The position numbers were made by a program, and so were the translations under genes. This document shows, piece after piece, positions 55,201 to 64,000 of a stretch of 64,000 nt of DNA. The notes beneath the pieces were generated by a model that was not told the DNA's origin, did no database searches, and worked only from the letters and a program-made list of their open reading frames with translations. Origin of the DNA: Tetmemena sp. SeJ-2015 (Eukaryota > Ciliophora > Spirotrichea > Sporadotrichida > Oxytrichidae); NCBI GenBank assembly GCA_027382625.1, contig JAJKFJ010021977.1, positions 1 through 64,000 of the forward strand, given 5' to 3'. How positions within the stretch are numbered: the stretch's first letter is position 1; every line of letters starts with the position of its first letter.

Positions 55201-57397
55201 TATGGAGGCCTCTCCAAGCAAGGATGCTCTCCAAGAGCTAAATTGAAATCATGAAAGCCAATTAATTCAAGAATTCAAATCAAATCTGCGACTAGATCTA
55301 TCAGAGGCAGCTAAGCAGATTAAAAGTTTAGTACAAGCAAGCTAAAAATTTTCTTTATTTGCGACTCAAGAAAATAGCTCCAGAGCTTACAGTTCAGGAG
55401 GAGCACCTGATTCAGCTTGAAGAGAAAATAGAAAAGGATTTTGAGCTTGACCATAATTTTAGGAAGATGGATTATTTCGCCTTCACTGAGCTACTCGATA
55501 AATCTCAAACGATCTCGAATTAGAATATTAATAGAGATTAAGTGCTCACTTTTTTAATTAAAACTGATTTATTTTATAGAGAGAAGATGGCAGGCCGCTA
55601 CTTACTGAAAATAAAGGACGATTTGCCTTCTCCCCTGAAGATAGCTTAGTTTGCTAATGAGCCTATAGCTTTTCATCTCCATAAGAGGGGAGACTTCTTT
55701 AAAAAGCTGGATGGATTTCTCTCGCATGACGGCATCGAGAAAAATAAACTAAAAGCATAAGTAAATAGAATCAAGACAAGCATCCATGCACAAAAAATAC
55801 AGCAACACATTCAGAAACTGCTGAAATAGCAAGAATCAAGAATCAAATAAAATCACACGCAGCAAGTAGATGAAACCAGCAGCTAGGAGGATAGCGCCAA
55901 TCAGTCAAGATCATAACTTGAGAATAATAATGCTTATGAGAATCTGCCTATTCAAAAAGCTAAATGGATCGAGAAACTTCAGGAGAGAAGGAATTTGAGA
56001 AGAATGAGCAGAAACCTTGATTTGATAGCAAGAAAATTTGACACCACAAATGAAAATGCTCAAATTAATAACTCATCGCTTTTGCCGAGTCTAAATGCTC
56101 AATTTGACTTGATCTTAGAGTTATCAGGACCTCGATGAACCTACTACTTAGAGTAAGTTCTTAAGGAGAATGGATTCAAAGAGAAAGAGTGTCAATACTT
56201 TAAAGATAGGGGTGGATCCTGCCACAGAAACCACCATTAGTAGACTTAATTTGGACAAATCAGTCAACTTTCAGTCTCTTTAATCTATATCATCTGAGGA
56301 TGAATTTATTTAAAAATCCCCTTTCTTATGTTTGAAGAAGATGCAATAACTGGAAACCACAAAATATTTGATGAGATAAAGAACTTACCGCTCACTATTA
56401 TGGATGAGTCTTCTCCTTAAAAAGACTACAGTCAAGTAATCTCAAAGAGATCTCAAAATAAGTAGTTGATTTTGAGTGATGGGAAATTAAAAATGTCCTC
56501 TAAGCTGAGGAATTTCAAAGTAGCTCAAAACTTTATGATATCCATGTTTGAGAAGTAGAAGGGGAGGAACTCCAGCCAGTCTAAAACTCCACTTTAAGAT
56601 TAAGGCAAAATATAAATTAAGAGATCGAATTTACAACTTCATCATCCAAACACAAGTAGCTAGGCAAGTCTGGCAACAGCAACAGGCGATGTGAACAGCG
56701 GAGAGTAAACTGGTCAAAGATAGAGCAATCATTATGGAAATTAGAATCTTAATATGAAACGCTTTTCTACAATAGATAGACATGGGAATGCAGCGAGCCG
56801 CTATCAAGAGTAATCTATAGTCTCTTAGAATTCTCTTTCTCCAATAAGAAAGTATCAAACTTTGTAGAGGATAGAACCAAATTCAATTTTCACTAGTTAA
56901 CAGACTTTTACATTAAACCAGCAGTCTCGCAATAATCTGAATCTTAACCCTTCTTCCTCGTCTTTTAATTTCTATCTTATGTTTCCTAGACTTTAACCTC
57001 TCAGTAGAAAGCAGCTCTTGAGGAGGTGCAAGTAAAAGCAAAAATAAGGAGCAACTTGCTAAAGATTTAAAAGAACTGCGCAGACTAGCAAATTGATACC
57101 AGGCGCAGCTTCGAGCGCATTACGCAAGGACTTCAAAAGGAGGATGTTATTAAGGATAGCATGGATTTCACAGTGAAGACACTCCAAGAATTTGACAATA
57201 TAGAGGCAAAGGGCCTGGACATCATCTTCGAATACAAAGTTGAGGATTAAGGGTTTTAGAAGGAAGAAGCTCGAAAAGTGCTGAGGCAGTTTAGGCTTAG
57301 AAATATAGACGCTGAGTAGAAGATACTCATGAAGATGGAGATGGAGCAGAGTTCCAAAATGCGCAAGGAATCTAAGAAGAGGAAGATAATTATATGA
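55201..57397 (+). CDS. Unknown helical protein with an IES
   Basis: ATG 55201 (MEASPSKDALQELNQNHESQ). After a frame step near 55340 it reads YKQAKNFLYLRLKKIAPELT, then EKDFELDHNFRKMDYFAFTE. A 45-bp IES (55538-55582) is resolved, followed by MAGRYLLKIKDDLPSPLKIA and PIAFHLHKRGDFFKKLDGFL. A less clear middle (56120-56960) has several frame steps. The C-terminal coiled-coil block reads TLQEFDNIEAKGLDIIFEYK and ends in KESKKRKII with TGA 57395-57397. The N-terminal 150 residues look folded and conserved, but I cannot name the family. Many Gln codons are TAG/TAA. Confidence 0.6.
55538..55582. other. IES, pointer ATAGAGA
   Basis: 45 bp between ATAGAGA 55531-55537 and 55576-55582. Removal joins NQNINRE to KMAGRYLLK. 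The 7-bp repeat supports it, although the length is a multiple of three. Confidence 0.7.
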
Positions 57398-57486
57398 AGC
57401 CTCTAATATATCCTTTCATCCAATTGTTTTAATCCAGTATTTTGATTTGATAAACCTTAAGTTAATTAGCTTATCTCGCTTACTCT

Positions 57487-58074
57487 AAATAAGTGGGATG
57501 GCCTGTGCGTTTATGCTTCATGCGTAAGAACAAGACATTGTCAGGTATTTTCAGGCTTAAGCAAATCCTGAAAATGCTGCACGCCAATTTCGTAACCTTG
57601 CACACAAAACCTGAAACAAAAGCAGAAGGAAAAGCCATTGTTGAAGACATAGACCTGTCTTCATTTATGATGGATGATGCCAACGTCCTGCATTTGAGCA
57701 CAGCTGGAGTGGAGTTTGGAGGAAAGCTCTCAAAGAAAGAAAAGAGGAGGCTTAAGCAGGAGCAGCAACAGCTGCAAGCAAAGGGGAAATAGAATAAAGA
57801 AGAAGAAAGCGATGATGACGATAATGAAGAGATGAAGGAGGGTGAAGCAAAGGAAGATAAAGATGAGAGCGAGGATGAAGAGGAAGAACGCATGGATGAG
57901 GATGGAGATGATGGAGAAAACGACCCTGTAAAGAGTATCAAGGCCTTCAAGCGTTTGGTGGTAAAGACACTAGAAGACAACAAGATGAATGAAAAGAGAG
58001 CTTGCAAGATGGAGATCATAGATTTCTTAGCCTTGCTTAACGTTATGAATAAAGCTGGCATCCACTTTAAGTGA
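57487..58074 (+). pseudogene. DIMT1: C-terminal part of DIM1 (KsgA-type 18S rRNA dimethyltransferase); N-terminal domain absent
   Basis: The frame reads VRLCFMRKNKTLSGIFRLKQ, matching the RKNKTL-x-(2)-F block that opens the C-terminal domain of DIM1. A long acidic insert follows (SDDDDNEEMKEGEAKEDKDE), then DNKMNEKRACKMEIIDFLAL and NKAGIHFK with TGA 58072-58074, the exact end of the family. The preceding bases (tgggatggcct, 57491-57501) encode the WDGL that normally precedes VR, one base out of phase. The SAM-binding N-terminal ~230 residues are not upstream, where an unrelated gene ends at 57397 followed by 90 bp of AT-rich DNA. I therefore read this as a terminal germline segment of a split gene, or a fragment. 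Confidence 0.8.
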
Positions 58075-58200
58075 GTGTTGCTTTCCTTAATTAAAACTTA
58101 AGTCTTTTCTTCATAAACTAAATTTACTATGAATTATTTCGGCTTGTTGGTTTGAGCGATTATTTCTAAATTAATAATTAATTTATAAGCGTAATTTCAT

Positions 58201-59705
58201 GGAATCAGCTGAACCTACCTCCACTTCTCAAGAAGCCACGCAAGAGGAGAAAGTCACCGATCCCAGTCCAGACGAACCAATTAAGGATGAGGTTAATGAG
58301 AGTACACAAGCTATAGAGGAATAAAAATAACCTGAAACAATTGCTGAGATAAAACCAAGCATGCCTGACACCGAAGTAAGTTTTCATTTTTTAATTTTTG
58401 TTTAGATTCCTGAAAGCTTGAGTTAAGCACTTGAAGAAGTAATCGAGATGCATTAGCTTTAGACTCTATCCGAAGTGAACTACTCTTAAAAAGAGGTTAA
58501 AGACACATTTGATGTCTTGCTTAATAAGGATGACCTCACCTAGGAAACTAAAAAGTTACTTTGCTTTCTCTAAAGTGACTTGTAAGTTAAATTATCACTA
58601 AATCCGAGTAAAGTGAGATGTATTAAGACATAATGACTTAGTTAGAAACTGTAGCGACAATCTCTTTCGTAAGGATAAATAGCGTTTCTTACTTTTGTTA
58701 GAACAAATTACAAGAAGCCTTGAGTGAGATTGGGCGTTTAAAATACTCCCTGAATGAAAGAGAGACTGAACTAAGGTTAATTAAGAAGGAGAGAGATGAA
58801 TTTCTCACTGCTAAAGTGGAATTAACTCTGCACAACAAATCAATTTCTGTAAGTTTCCTCTAATAGTTTTATTGAAATTTTAGAGTTAACTAGAAGTTTA
58901 TCAAAAGCACATCGAAGCACTTGAGTAAATTAAGAACCAGCCATCTCAATCCAAATAATAGCAAACTTAATAACCTCCTCAAAGTAAAGCTCAAGCAAGC
59001 AGCCAAGCTGTAGTAGACCCCAACTAGATTCCTCCTGAGCAGCTTTCTAAGTTTCAGAAGATGTTTACTTCCATGATGGGAGGGAAGAAGTAACCTGCTT
59101 CTGTTTAAGGCTGGAACTAGAGTACTAAAGTTGTAAATCCACAGTAGCAGATTTAAATGCATCCTGGTATTCCTCACATCTAGTAGCCTTAGCTCTCTCA
59201 ACCTCCTCAGCAATAGCCGTAGTAGAAGCCAAAGGTTGTAGATGAGGTTTTTGATAAAGAGCAGAAGGAGGTGATTCAAATTATGCAGGACCAGATATAG
59301 GCTAAGGTCAAGGAGGTTCTAGATCTCAAGAAGATTAATGAAGAATTAAATGTTGAGTTAGGCAAGGCTAAGCTTTAGCTTGCAAAGGAGAAGGAAAAGA
59401 GCGAGGACTTCTCTTCCATTCTCTTTCAAGTCAATTCTCAAAAGAAGAAGGCAGAGGATCAACTAATAGCAAAGATGAATGAGGTTGAGACACTCAAAGC
59501 AGATATCATCAAAATGAAACTTAAGTACGAGTAAGAAGTCAAGAAGATGAAAAAAGCTTCCAAGGTCAACTCCCACGGCACTGCTACCAACAATCTTACA
59601 ACAGGAGGGTCTAATGATGTGCTATCAGCAAGAAAATATTTTTTAAGAATGAATGCAGCTGGTGCTGCCGAAAGAAAGGAATATCTTAAATTTTATTATA
59701 TCTGA
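58201..59705 (+). CDS. Gln-rich coiled-coil protein with small introns
   Basis: ATG 58200-58202 region (MESAEPTSTSQEATQEEKVT). The first intron is GTAAGT...TTTAG (58376-58405), then IPESLSQALEEVIEMHQLQT. A break near 58582-58625 is probably another intron or IES. Coiled coil follows (LQEALSEIGRLKYSLNERET), a second intron at about 58851-58882, a Gln/Pro-rich middle (IQQPQLSQPPQQQPQQKP) and a long C-terminal coiled coil (VKEVLDLKKINEELNVELGK). The stop is TGA at 59703-59705. Architecture resembles golgin or centrosomal coiled-coil proteins, but no specific family is visible. Confidence 0.6.
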
Positions 59706-59734
59706 GAGGAATTGACAACTTAAATTAGAGCGTG

Positions 59735-60184
59735 ATGGTAGATTCTAAACCTGTTGCGTCCAAACTGTGGCAGCAGTAAGACAAGTCACCCTTCGCGAAA
59801 AATGGAGACACCACTCTATTCCCAAGCAAGTAAACAGTAGATTTGAATTGTACTTTCCAAGATGTAGCAAACTTTAATCTTGACCATGAAGTTAATAACT
59901 TAGGCTAGGCAGACAACCCCTTTGAATCGTCCACTGCAAGTTCTTTAAGAGGTCAATTAAATGCGTAGTAGTAGGAACCAAAATAAAGGACAGTAAGTTC
60001 AGAAAGAAGTGGTGGTGGCGTCACTAATGGACTTGCTAGTTTAATTAGGAATAAGCTCCTTGGATAGAAATCAGGAGCAAATAATCCAGCTGCAATTGGA
60101 AGGCCTTCTCTTGGAAGTGGGCCCTAAGTAGATTCTAATAATCAATCTGCCATAGTGGGTAGAAAGTCTTAAATTAACTTATGA
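59735..60184 (+). CDS. Small uninterrupted protein, 149 residues, unrecognised
   Basis: ATG 59735 to TGA 60182-60184 in one frame with many TAA/TAG Gln codons: MVDSKPVASKLWQQQDKSPF, then FQDVANFNLDHEVNNLGQAD and a Gly/Ser-rich end (AAIGRPSLGSGPQVDSNN). No IES or intron. Likely mostly disordered. Not recognised. Confidence 0.6.
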
Positions 60185-60281
60185 GTAGATAATTCACTCC
60201 TTAGGAAGTGTTATAGTGATGATTCTAAACGGAGTGTTGTAATTTTATAAATTAATAATTTAATTTAAATTTGAATTCAAA

Positions 60282-61251
60282 ATGGATAAGAGATCCATCG
60301 CTGAGCGATTTGGAGACAAGAAAAATGTAACCTTAATTAGGAAAGAGATAACTGTGCTTATGTTAGATGGAGAAGAAAGTTTCCAAGAGTAAGAAGTACG
60401 AACATGTTGAGTCCACTCTAAAAACTGGCAGGACAGTCAAGGATGTTGAAATTCTGAGTAAGTAGGATGGTTGAGCAATAAAAATGGATCTAAAATTTCT
60501 AGAATCCTTGAAGTCTAATAATTTTTCAATAGGCGATAAACTGGTTGCCAAGAGAGCCTCCGAAAAATTCAGAAGAGTTAAGTGCTCTACGTTGGCAAAG
60601 TTATTAGGAGCCCTCAACTTTGGAGAAAGTGTTTACAATTGGAGAGGAGTAGATGGCAATGAAGAAATGAAGGCCTCAGAGATGGCAAGTGAAACCGAAA
60701 GTATCTACTCTCTAAGAACTGATACCTCAAAGCAAACCTCAGTCACAGTTGCAACTGAGCAACTAGGAATCACAGTAAGCATTAAAATTATTGCAAATTA
60801 CCTAATTCTAATTATTCTCTAGGCTGAAACTCAATTCTTGTTGCTTGATATGAGAGAACCTGATTTGTACAGGAAGTGGCACATCAGAGACTCACTAAAC
60901 TACTATCACGTTCTCCTCAATCAAGATAAAATAATCCCAGAGCTGTATAGGTTCCGCAACCAACCTAACAAAATGATAATAATCTATCTTGATGATGAGC
61001 GAATTGGAACTGAAATAGCTCAAAAGATGGTTGAGAAAGGTTATGAAAACTCATTTTTATTGTCAGGAGGCATTGAGAAATTTAATGAGGAGTTCCACGA
61101 TCTAGTGGAAGGCAATGATGTCCCTGTCCCATAAAAAGTTATCAAGGAAGAAAAGTATTAATTCATTTATCTTTTTCAAGAAAAGTCTAAAACTAAGTAG
61201 ATGAGGAAGACTCAAGTAAAAATGAGGCATGATGATTGTAAAAGAGATTGA
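60282..61251 (+). CDS. CEP41: CEP41-like centrosomal/ciliary protein with rhodanese domain
   Basis: ATG 60282. After two introns (60327-60366, 40 nt; 60775-60822, 48 nt) and two IESs (21 and 30 bp), the CDS is exactly 277 codons including stop TGA 61249-61251. The N-terminal KSKKYEHVESTLKTGRTVKD matches the CEP41 YQHVxTxLDTG start. The rhodanese part reads FLLLDMREPDLYRKWHIRDS, MIIIYLDDERIGTEIAQKMV and YENSFLLSGGIEKF. As in CEP41, the usual rhodanese Cys position has Asp-Asp-Glu (YLDDER), so it is not a sulfurtransferase. CEP41 acts at basal bodies and cilia in tubulin glutamylation, which fits a ciliate. Confidence 0.88.
60469..60489. other. IES, pointer GGAT
   Basis: 21 bp between GGAT 60465-60468 and 60486-60489. 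Removes an in-frame TGA and joins EILSKQD to LKFLESLK. Confidence 0.85.
61157..61186. other. IES, pointer AAGAAAAGT
   Basis: 30 bp between the 9-bp repeats AAGAAAAGT at 61148-61156 and 61178-61186. Removal joins VIKEEK to SKTKQMRK and helps make the CDS an exact multiple of three. Confidence 0.8.
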
Positions 61252-61450
61252 CGAAAAAATAAGAGGAGTTATAACTTAGCGATCTATGACCCAATAGATT
61301 TGGAAAGATAATTTTAATGTGCAATTCTGCTAAAAAAGAAAGAATGGATAATGTAAGATTGCTTCTATTATTGATGCTTAAGAAATTAAGAAAACTTTTA
61401 TGACACAGCTATTAAAAAAATATAGAATTAAAAGGTTTTGTTATACTGAT

Positions 61451-64000
61451 TCAGTGCCTCTTGCGTTTCTTTTTATTACTTTTCTTTGTGTTATGATTGC
61501 TGGTGCTTTCTTATTTAGAACTTGAGTTGTTGTAATTTTAAAAGGTTACTATGTGATTGCCGCTGGAATTAGTATTGCTTGAATTACTTGTATGAGAGGC
61601 ATCTTTCCTATCGTCATCCTCTCTAAGTCTGTAGAAGAGTAGGTATGAGTTGCCGTTAATAATCTCATCCTTCTTCCTGTCTGCAGTAATTCGAGTGATC
61701 TTATTATCATCATATAAGTACCAGTCCTCTTCTCGTTCATCTTTGCAATAAGTCACATAGTGACCGCACTCTGCGCTTGCTCGATTAAGTTCACTACTTC
61801 TATGCTGCACCACAGCTTGCAGAGTGTAAGACTTTTATTTGACGCCCTACATATTTCTCACCCCACTTCCATCGTTAAATATCTTAGTGAACTTGAGCTT
61901 TCCACAAGGAAACTTAACAATGTGACTGAGCTTCGTACGCTGTTGATGAGGATTACTTGAGTCATGGGTAAAGCGTTTTAAATGAAGTATGAGTGATTCT
62001 GGCTCTTTCTCTAAATATGTGTACTTGACGCAGTCTCTCTTTGTGTTACATTCTTCACAGAACCACTACTTGCCTGTTATTAGCTCTGGTTTTGCAAAGT
62101 TGCGGATGCAAGTCTCTAACTCAATCTTCAAGGGCTTGCCTCTGCTTAATCTTAGTTGCCTTCCTAGTTTACTGGCTTATCTAGGAAGCTTTAGAAGTCT
62201 TGCCTCATCCTTATGAAGTCAGCGGATACTATGAACTGAATCTCTGCTCTGATTACTTTGCTCATGTCTAGCACCTTGAACAACTTTCGATTTAGCTTCA
62301 TATCAAGTTTCACTCTTTCAATTCTACCGTTGTTATTGAGATGTATGTAGATCACATAGGGCGGCTCAGAGTCTGCACCAAAAAATAACTCGTCATGCAC
62401 TGATCGATAGTCATCGTCCATCAGATTATTCCCTCCTAGTTAATGCATGTAGAGTAACTCTTTGATGGTTCTCCGCATGTCTTTGAAAATCTTGTAGCAG
62501 ATATTCTTAATCGAGTCAGATTCACTGAATTGGATCAGTCAAAGCCCAATAATTTTTACATGTGAATTTAATTTGAAAATTAAGTATAGATCTTTACTAT
62601 TTAATTTATTTATATAGTTTTGAGTCTTGGGAAGGTCTGGTATTACGGGCCTGGCTAGCCTTACTAGCCATGGTGCTCCTCTTTAGTAAGATGAAGGAAG
62701 TTAATTGGAAGCAGTTTTTCGATTGAGCTCTTTACAGTTTCATAAGCGTAGGTTGTGAGCTCCTACATGGGAACAAATTTGAGAGAGGTCGCATCGTTGT
62801 TTATAAAGATGCGAGTAAAGAAGACGTTCTAATGCAGGTCCACTATTACAAAAGAACGTTTCCCACTCTTAAGTTCTTTTCGATCTAGCTCTATTTTCCT
62901 TTAAAATTTGTCAAAAAGCTGGCGGAAAGTGTAATCTCCTGGCTTGATTGTGAATTCGTATTTGCGGTATTTATCAATATCGTAAATGTAAATGAGAAAG
63001 ATCTTGGCGTATTTTGTCTTATCATTATCAAACTCGATCGGCAAAGAGAGGAAAGTGAAATTCTCTCTCTATTGAGAAGTCTTATCACAAACCTTGCACC
63101 TTATCTCATTTCTCAAAGTGCCTTAGAAAAATTTATCTACTATGTTGAATGGTGGGAGCTGGTGCATAATCAGAGATTCTCCCATACCCTGATTTAATGC
63201 TAATTAGCTATCTGACTACTCATCAGGTTAAGTTTGGGAATTTAAGTTGAGTTTGCTGTCATCCTGCTTTTCCACCTTCTAAGGTGTCACTTTTTCAGAT
63301 TTAATTTCTTTCTTTAGACCTGCAGAAGACTGCATCTGCTGCAGATTAAGTTTAGGCTACATTGACTATTGGGGCAAAGGCAAATAATTTGGAGCAGTCT
63401 CCTCAGTGAGGTAGTCTTAGAGGTAAGCGAGGAATTCTTGAGCATCAAATTATTCCCTTCCTTTAAAAATATCACTTTTCAAAGCTAGAGCGTTTCTGAA
63501 ATAGATTGGCTATACAGTAGTGTACTAGTTTATTGTAGCATCAGGGTTCTTCAACTCAGTCAGCAATTAGTTGAGGGAGTAAGTTATTGGGAGAGATAGT
63601 TAGCAGTCGTAATTTATCAAATACTCTTTTAGCTACATGTGGAACTTTACATTCAATAAAAACTATTTAACTTCCATATAATTAAATCCATTTAAATTTA
63701 AATTTATGATTGGTGGCAAGAGCTTAGATGACAGAATTCATGTAGCAAGTGTTGCCCAAATTACTTATCCCATTTCCTATAACATACTTGATGTCTTTGT
63801 ATTTGAATAAATCTATCTTCTGCTGACTTGTGAGCTCAATTTGTTCTTATTTAACTTGCTTCTCTGGTGCAGTTATTTTCTACTTTTCTTTTTGAGAATT
63901 ACCCTCTCTCTTGCTCGAATCCTCAGACCCACTTCTTGAGGACTTCTGCGATTCTTATGAATTCTAAGATGAAGAACTGCTAGAGGAACTTTTCTAACTG
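61451..64000 (-). CDS. Ubiquitin-specific protease (USP), 5' end beyond the window
   Basis: Read on the minus strand. A Ser/Lys-rich N-terminal part enters from the window end. The Cys box is IGNGISNLGNTCYMNSVIQA with the catalytic Cys at 63745-63747. A zinc-type Cys pair (IRCKVCDKT) lies near 63090. The His box is SAECGHYVTYCKD with His at 61760-61762, followed by DWYLYDDNKITRI (Asp) and GNSYLLFYRL. A Ser/Asn/Lys tail ends at TGA 61453-61451. The order Cys box, CxxC, His box is that of USP/UBP deubiquitinases, which cleave ubiquitin from proteins. Several frame steps and AT-rich stretches (for example 62540-62640) are probably IESs or introns that I did not resolve. Triad residues seen are intact. 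Confidence 0.85.

Noticed and set aside
57480..58061. 193-residue minus-strand ORF
   Set aside because: Shadow of the DIM1 C-terminal coding sequence, which matches a known family to its last residue.
58890..59279. 129-residue Leu/Arg-rich minus-strand ORF
   Set aside because: Mirror of the Gln-rich coiled-coil gene on the plus strand (CAG/TAG codons read as Leu/Leu on the complement).
1..64000. CRISPR arrays, bacterial operons, Shine-Dalgarno sites
   Set aside because: Genetic code, introns and IES structure show a ciliate nuclear genome; no direct-repeat/spacer array was seen.
1..64000. Somatic telomeric repeats (C4A4/G4T4) within the window
   Set aside because: I saw no run of the repeat, consistent with internal germline DNA and against a joined set of somatic chromosomes.

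Overview
The window looks like germline (micronuclear) DNA of a stichotrich/hypotrich ciliate of the Oxytricha/Stylonychia type. Three things support this. (1) TAA and TAG are read as glutamine inside conserved protein cores, and only TGA ends genes. (2) Introns are tiny (29-53 nt, GT...AG). (3) Many genes are broken by short AT-rich inserts flanked by direct repeats of 2-9 bp. Removing the insert plus one repeat copy restores the reading frame exactly, which is the signature of internal eliminated sequences (IESs) with pointers. I resolved 24 of them by eye. Somatic chromosomes of these ciliates are gene-sized, so a 64-kb stretch with many genes and IESs is expected only of the germline. Because the standard code chops these genes at TAA/TAG, most real genes here are much longer than standard-code ORFs suggest. 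Scattered one- or two-base frame slips, often next to base runs, also occur; they may be sequence errors or decay.

Layout. 1-271: two copies of a 171-bp tandem repeat. 0.5-2.6 kb: AT-rich DNA, a coding fragment and a GC-rich island. 2.6-3.7 kb (-): unknown AT-hook-like protein with five resolved IESs. 3.8-7.2 kb: ankyrin-repeat gene, a coiled-coil/membrane gene and poorly resolved segments. 7.3-10.2 kb: glycogen-binding module fused to a PTC7-type PP2C phosphatase. 10.3-11.1 kb (-): PIG-X. 11.2-13 kb: unknown. 13.1-16.1 kb: CDPK-like kinase with an HRD-to-HRN change. 16.4-18.8 kb: MULE-type transposase-derived gene carrying an IES. 18.9-24.4 kb: low-complexity nuclear-type proteins. 24.5-25.5 kb (-): cytochrome b5 reductase. 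25.6-33.7 kb (-): CPSF-A family protein, most like SF3B3, spread over 8 kb with large interruptions. 34.2 kb: an isolated protein-kinase catalytic-loop segment.

35.2-44.6 kb is different. It has higher GC, long uninterrupted ORFs and no IES that I could find. It encodes a 1075-residue SecA-like ATPase, a small intron-bearing protein (-), a DD34E (Tc1/mariner/TBE-type) transposase, an unknown gene (-) and an MT-A70 methyltransferase with an altered catalytic motif. I read it as a germline-limited or mobile block.

45.1-47.4 kb (-): kanadaptin. 47.5-55.0 kb: a tandem array of five exonuclease III/AP-endonuclease-like units. One is intact. Others are truncated, indel-bearing or lack the metal-binding Glu, and long shared junction sequences suggest interleaved (scrambled) segments. 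55.2-57.4 kb: unknown gene. 57.5-58.1 kb: only the C-terminal part of the rRNA dimethyltransferase DIM1. 58.2-60.2 kb: two low-complexity/coiled-coil genes. 60.3-61.3 kb: CEP41-like rhodanese protein. 61.5-64 kb (-): ubiquitin-specific protease running off the window end.
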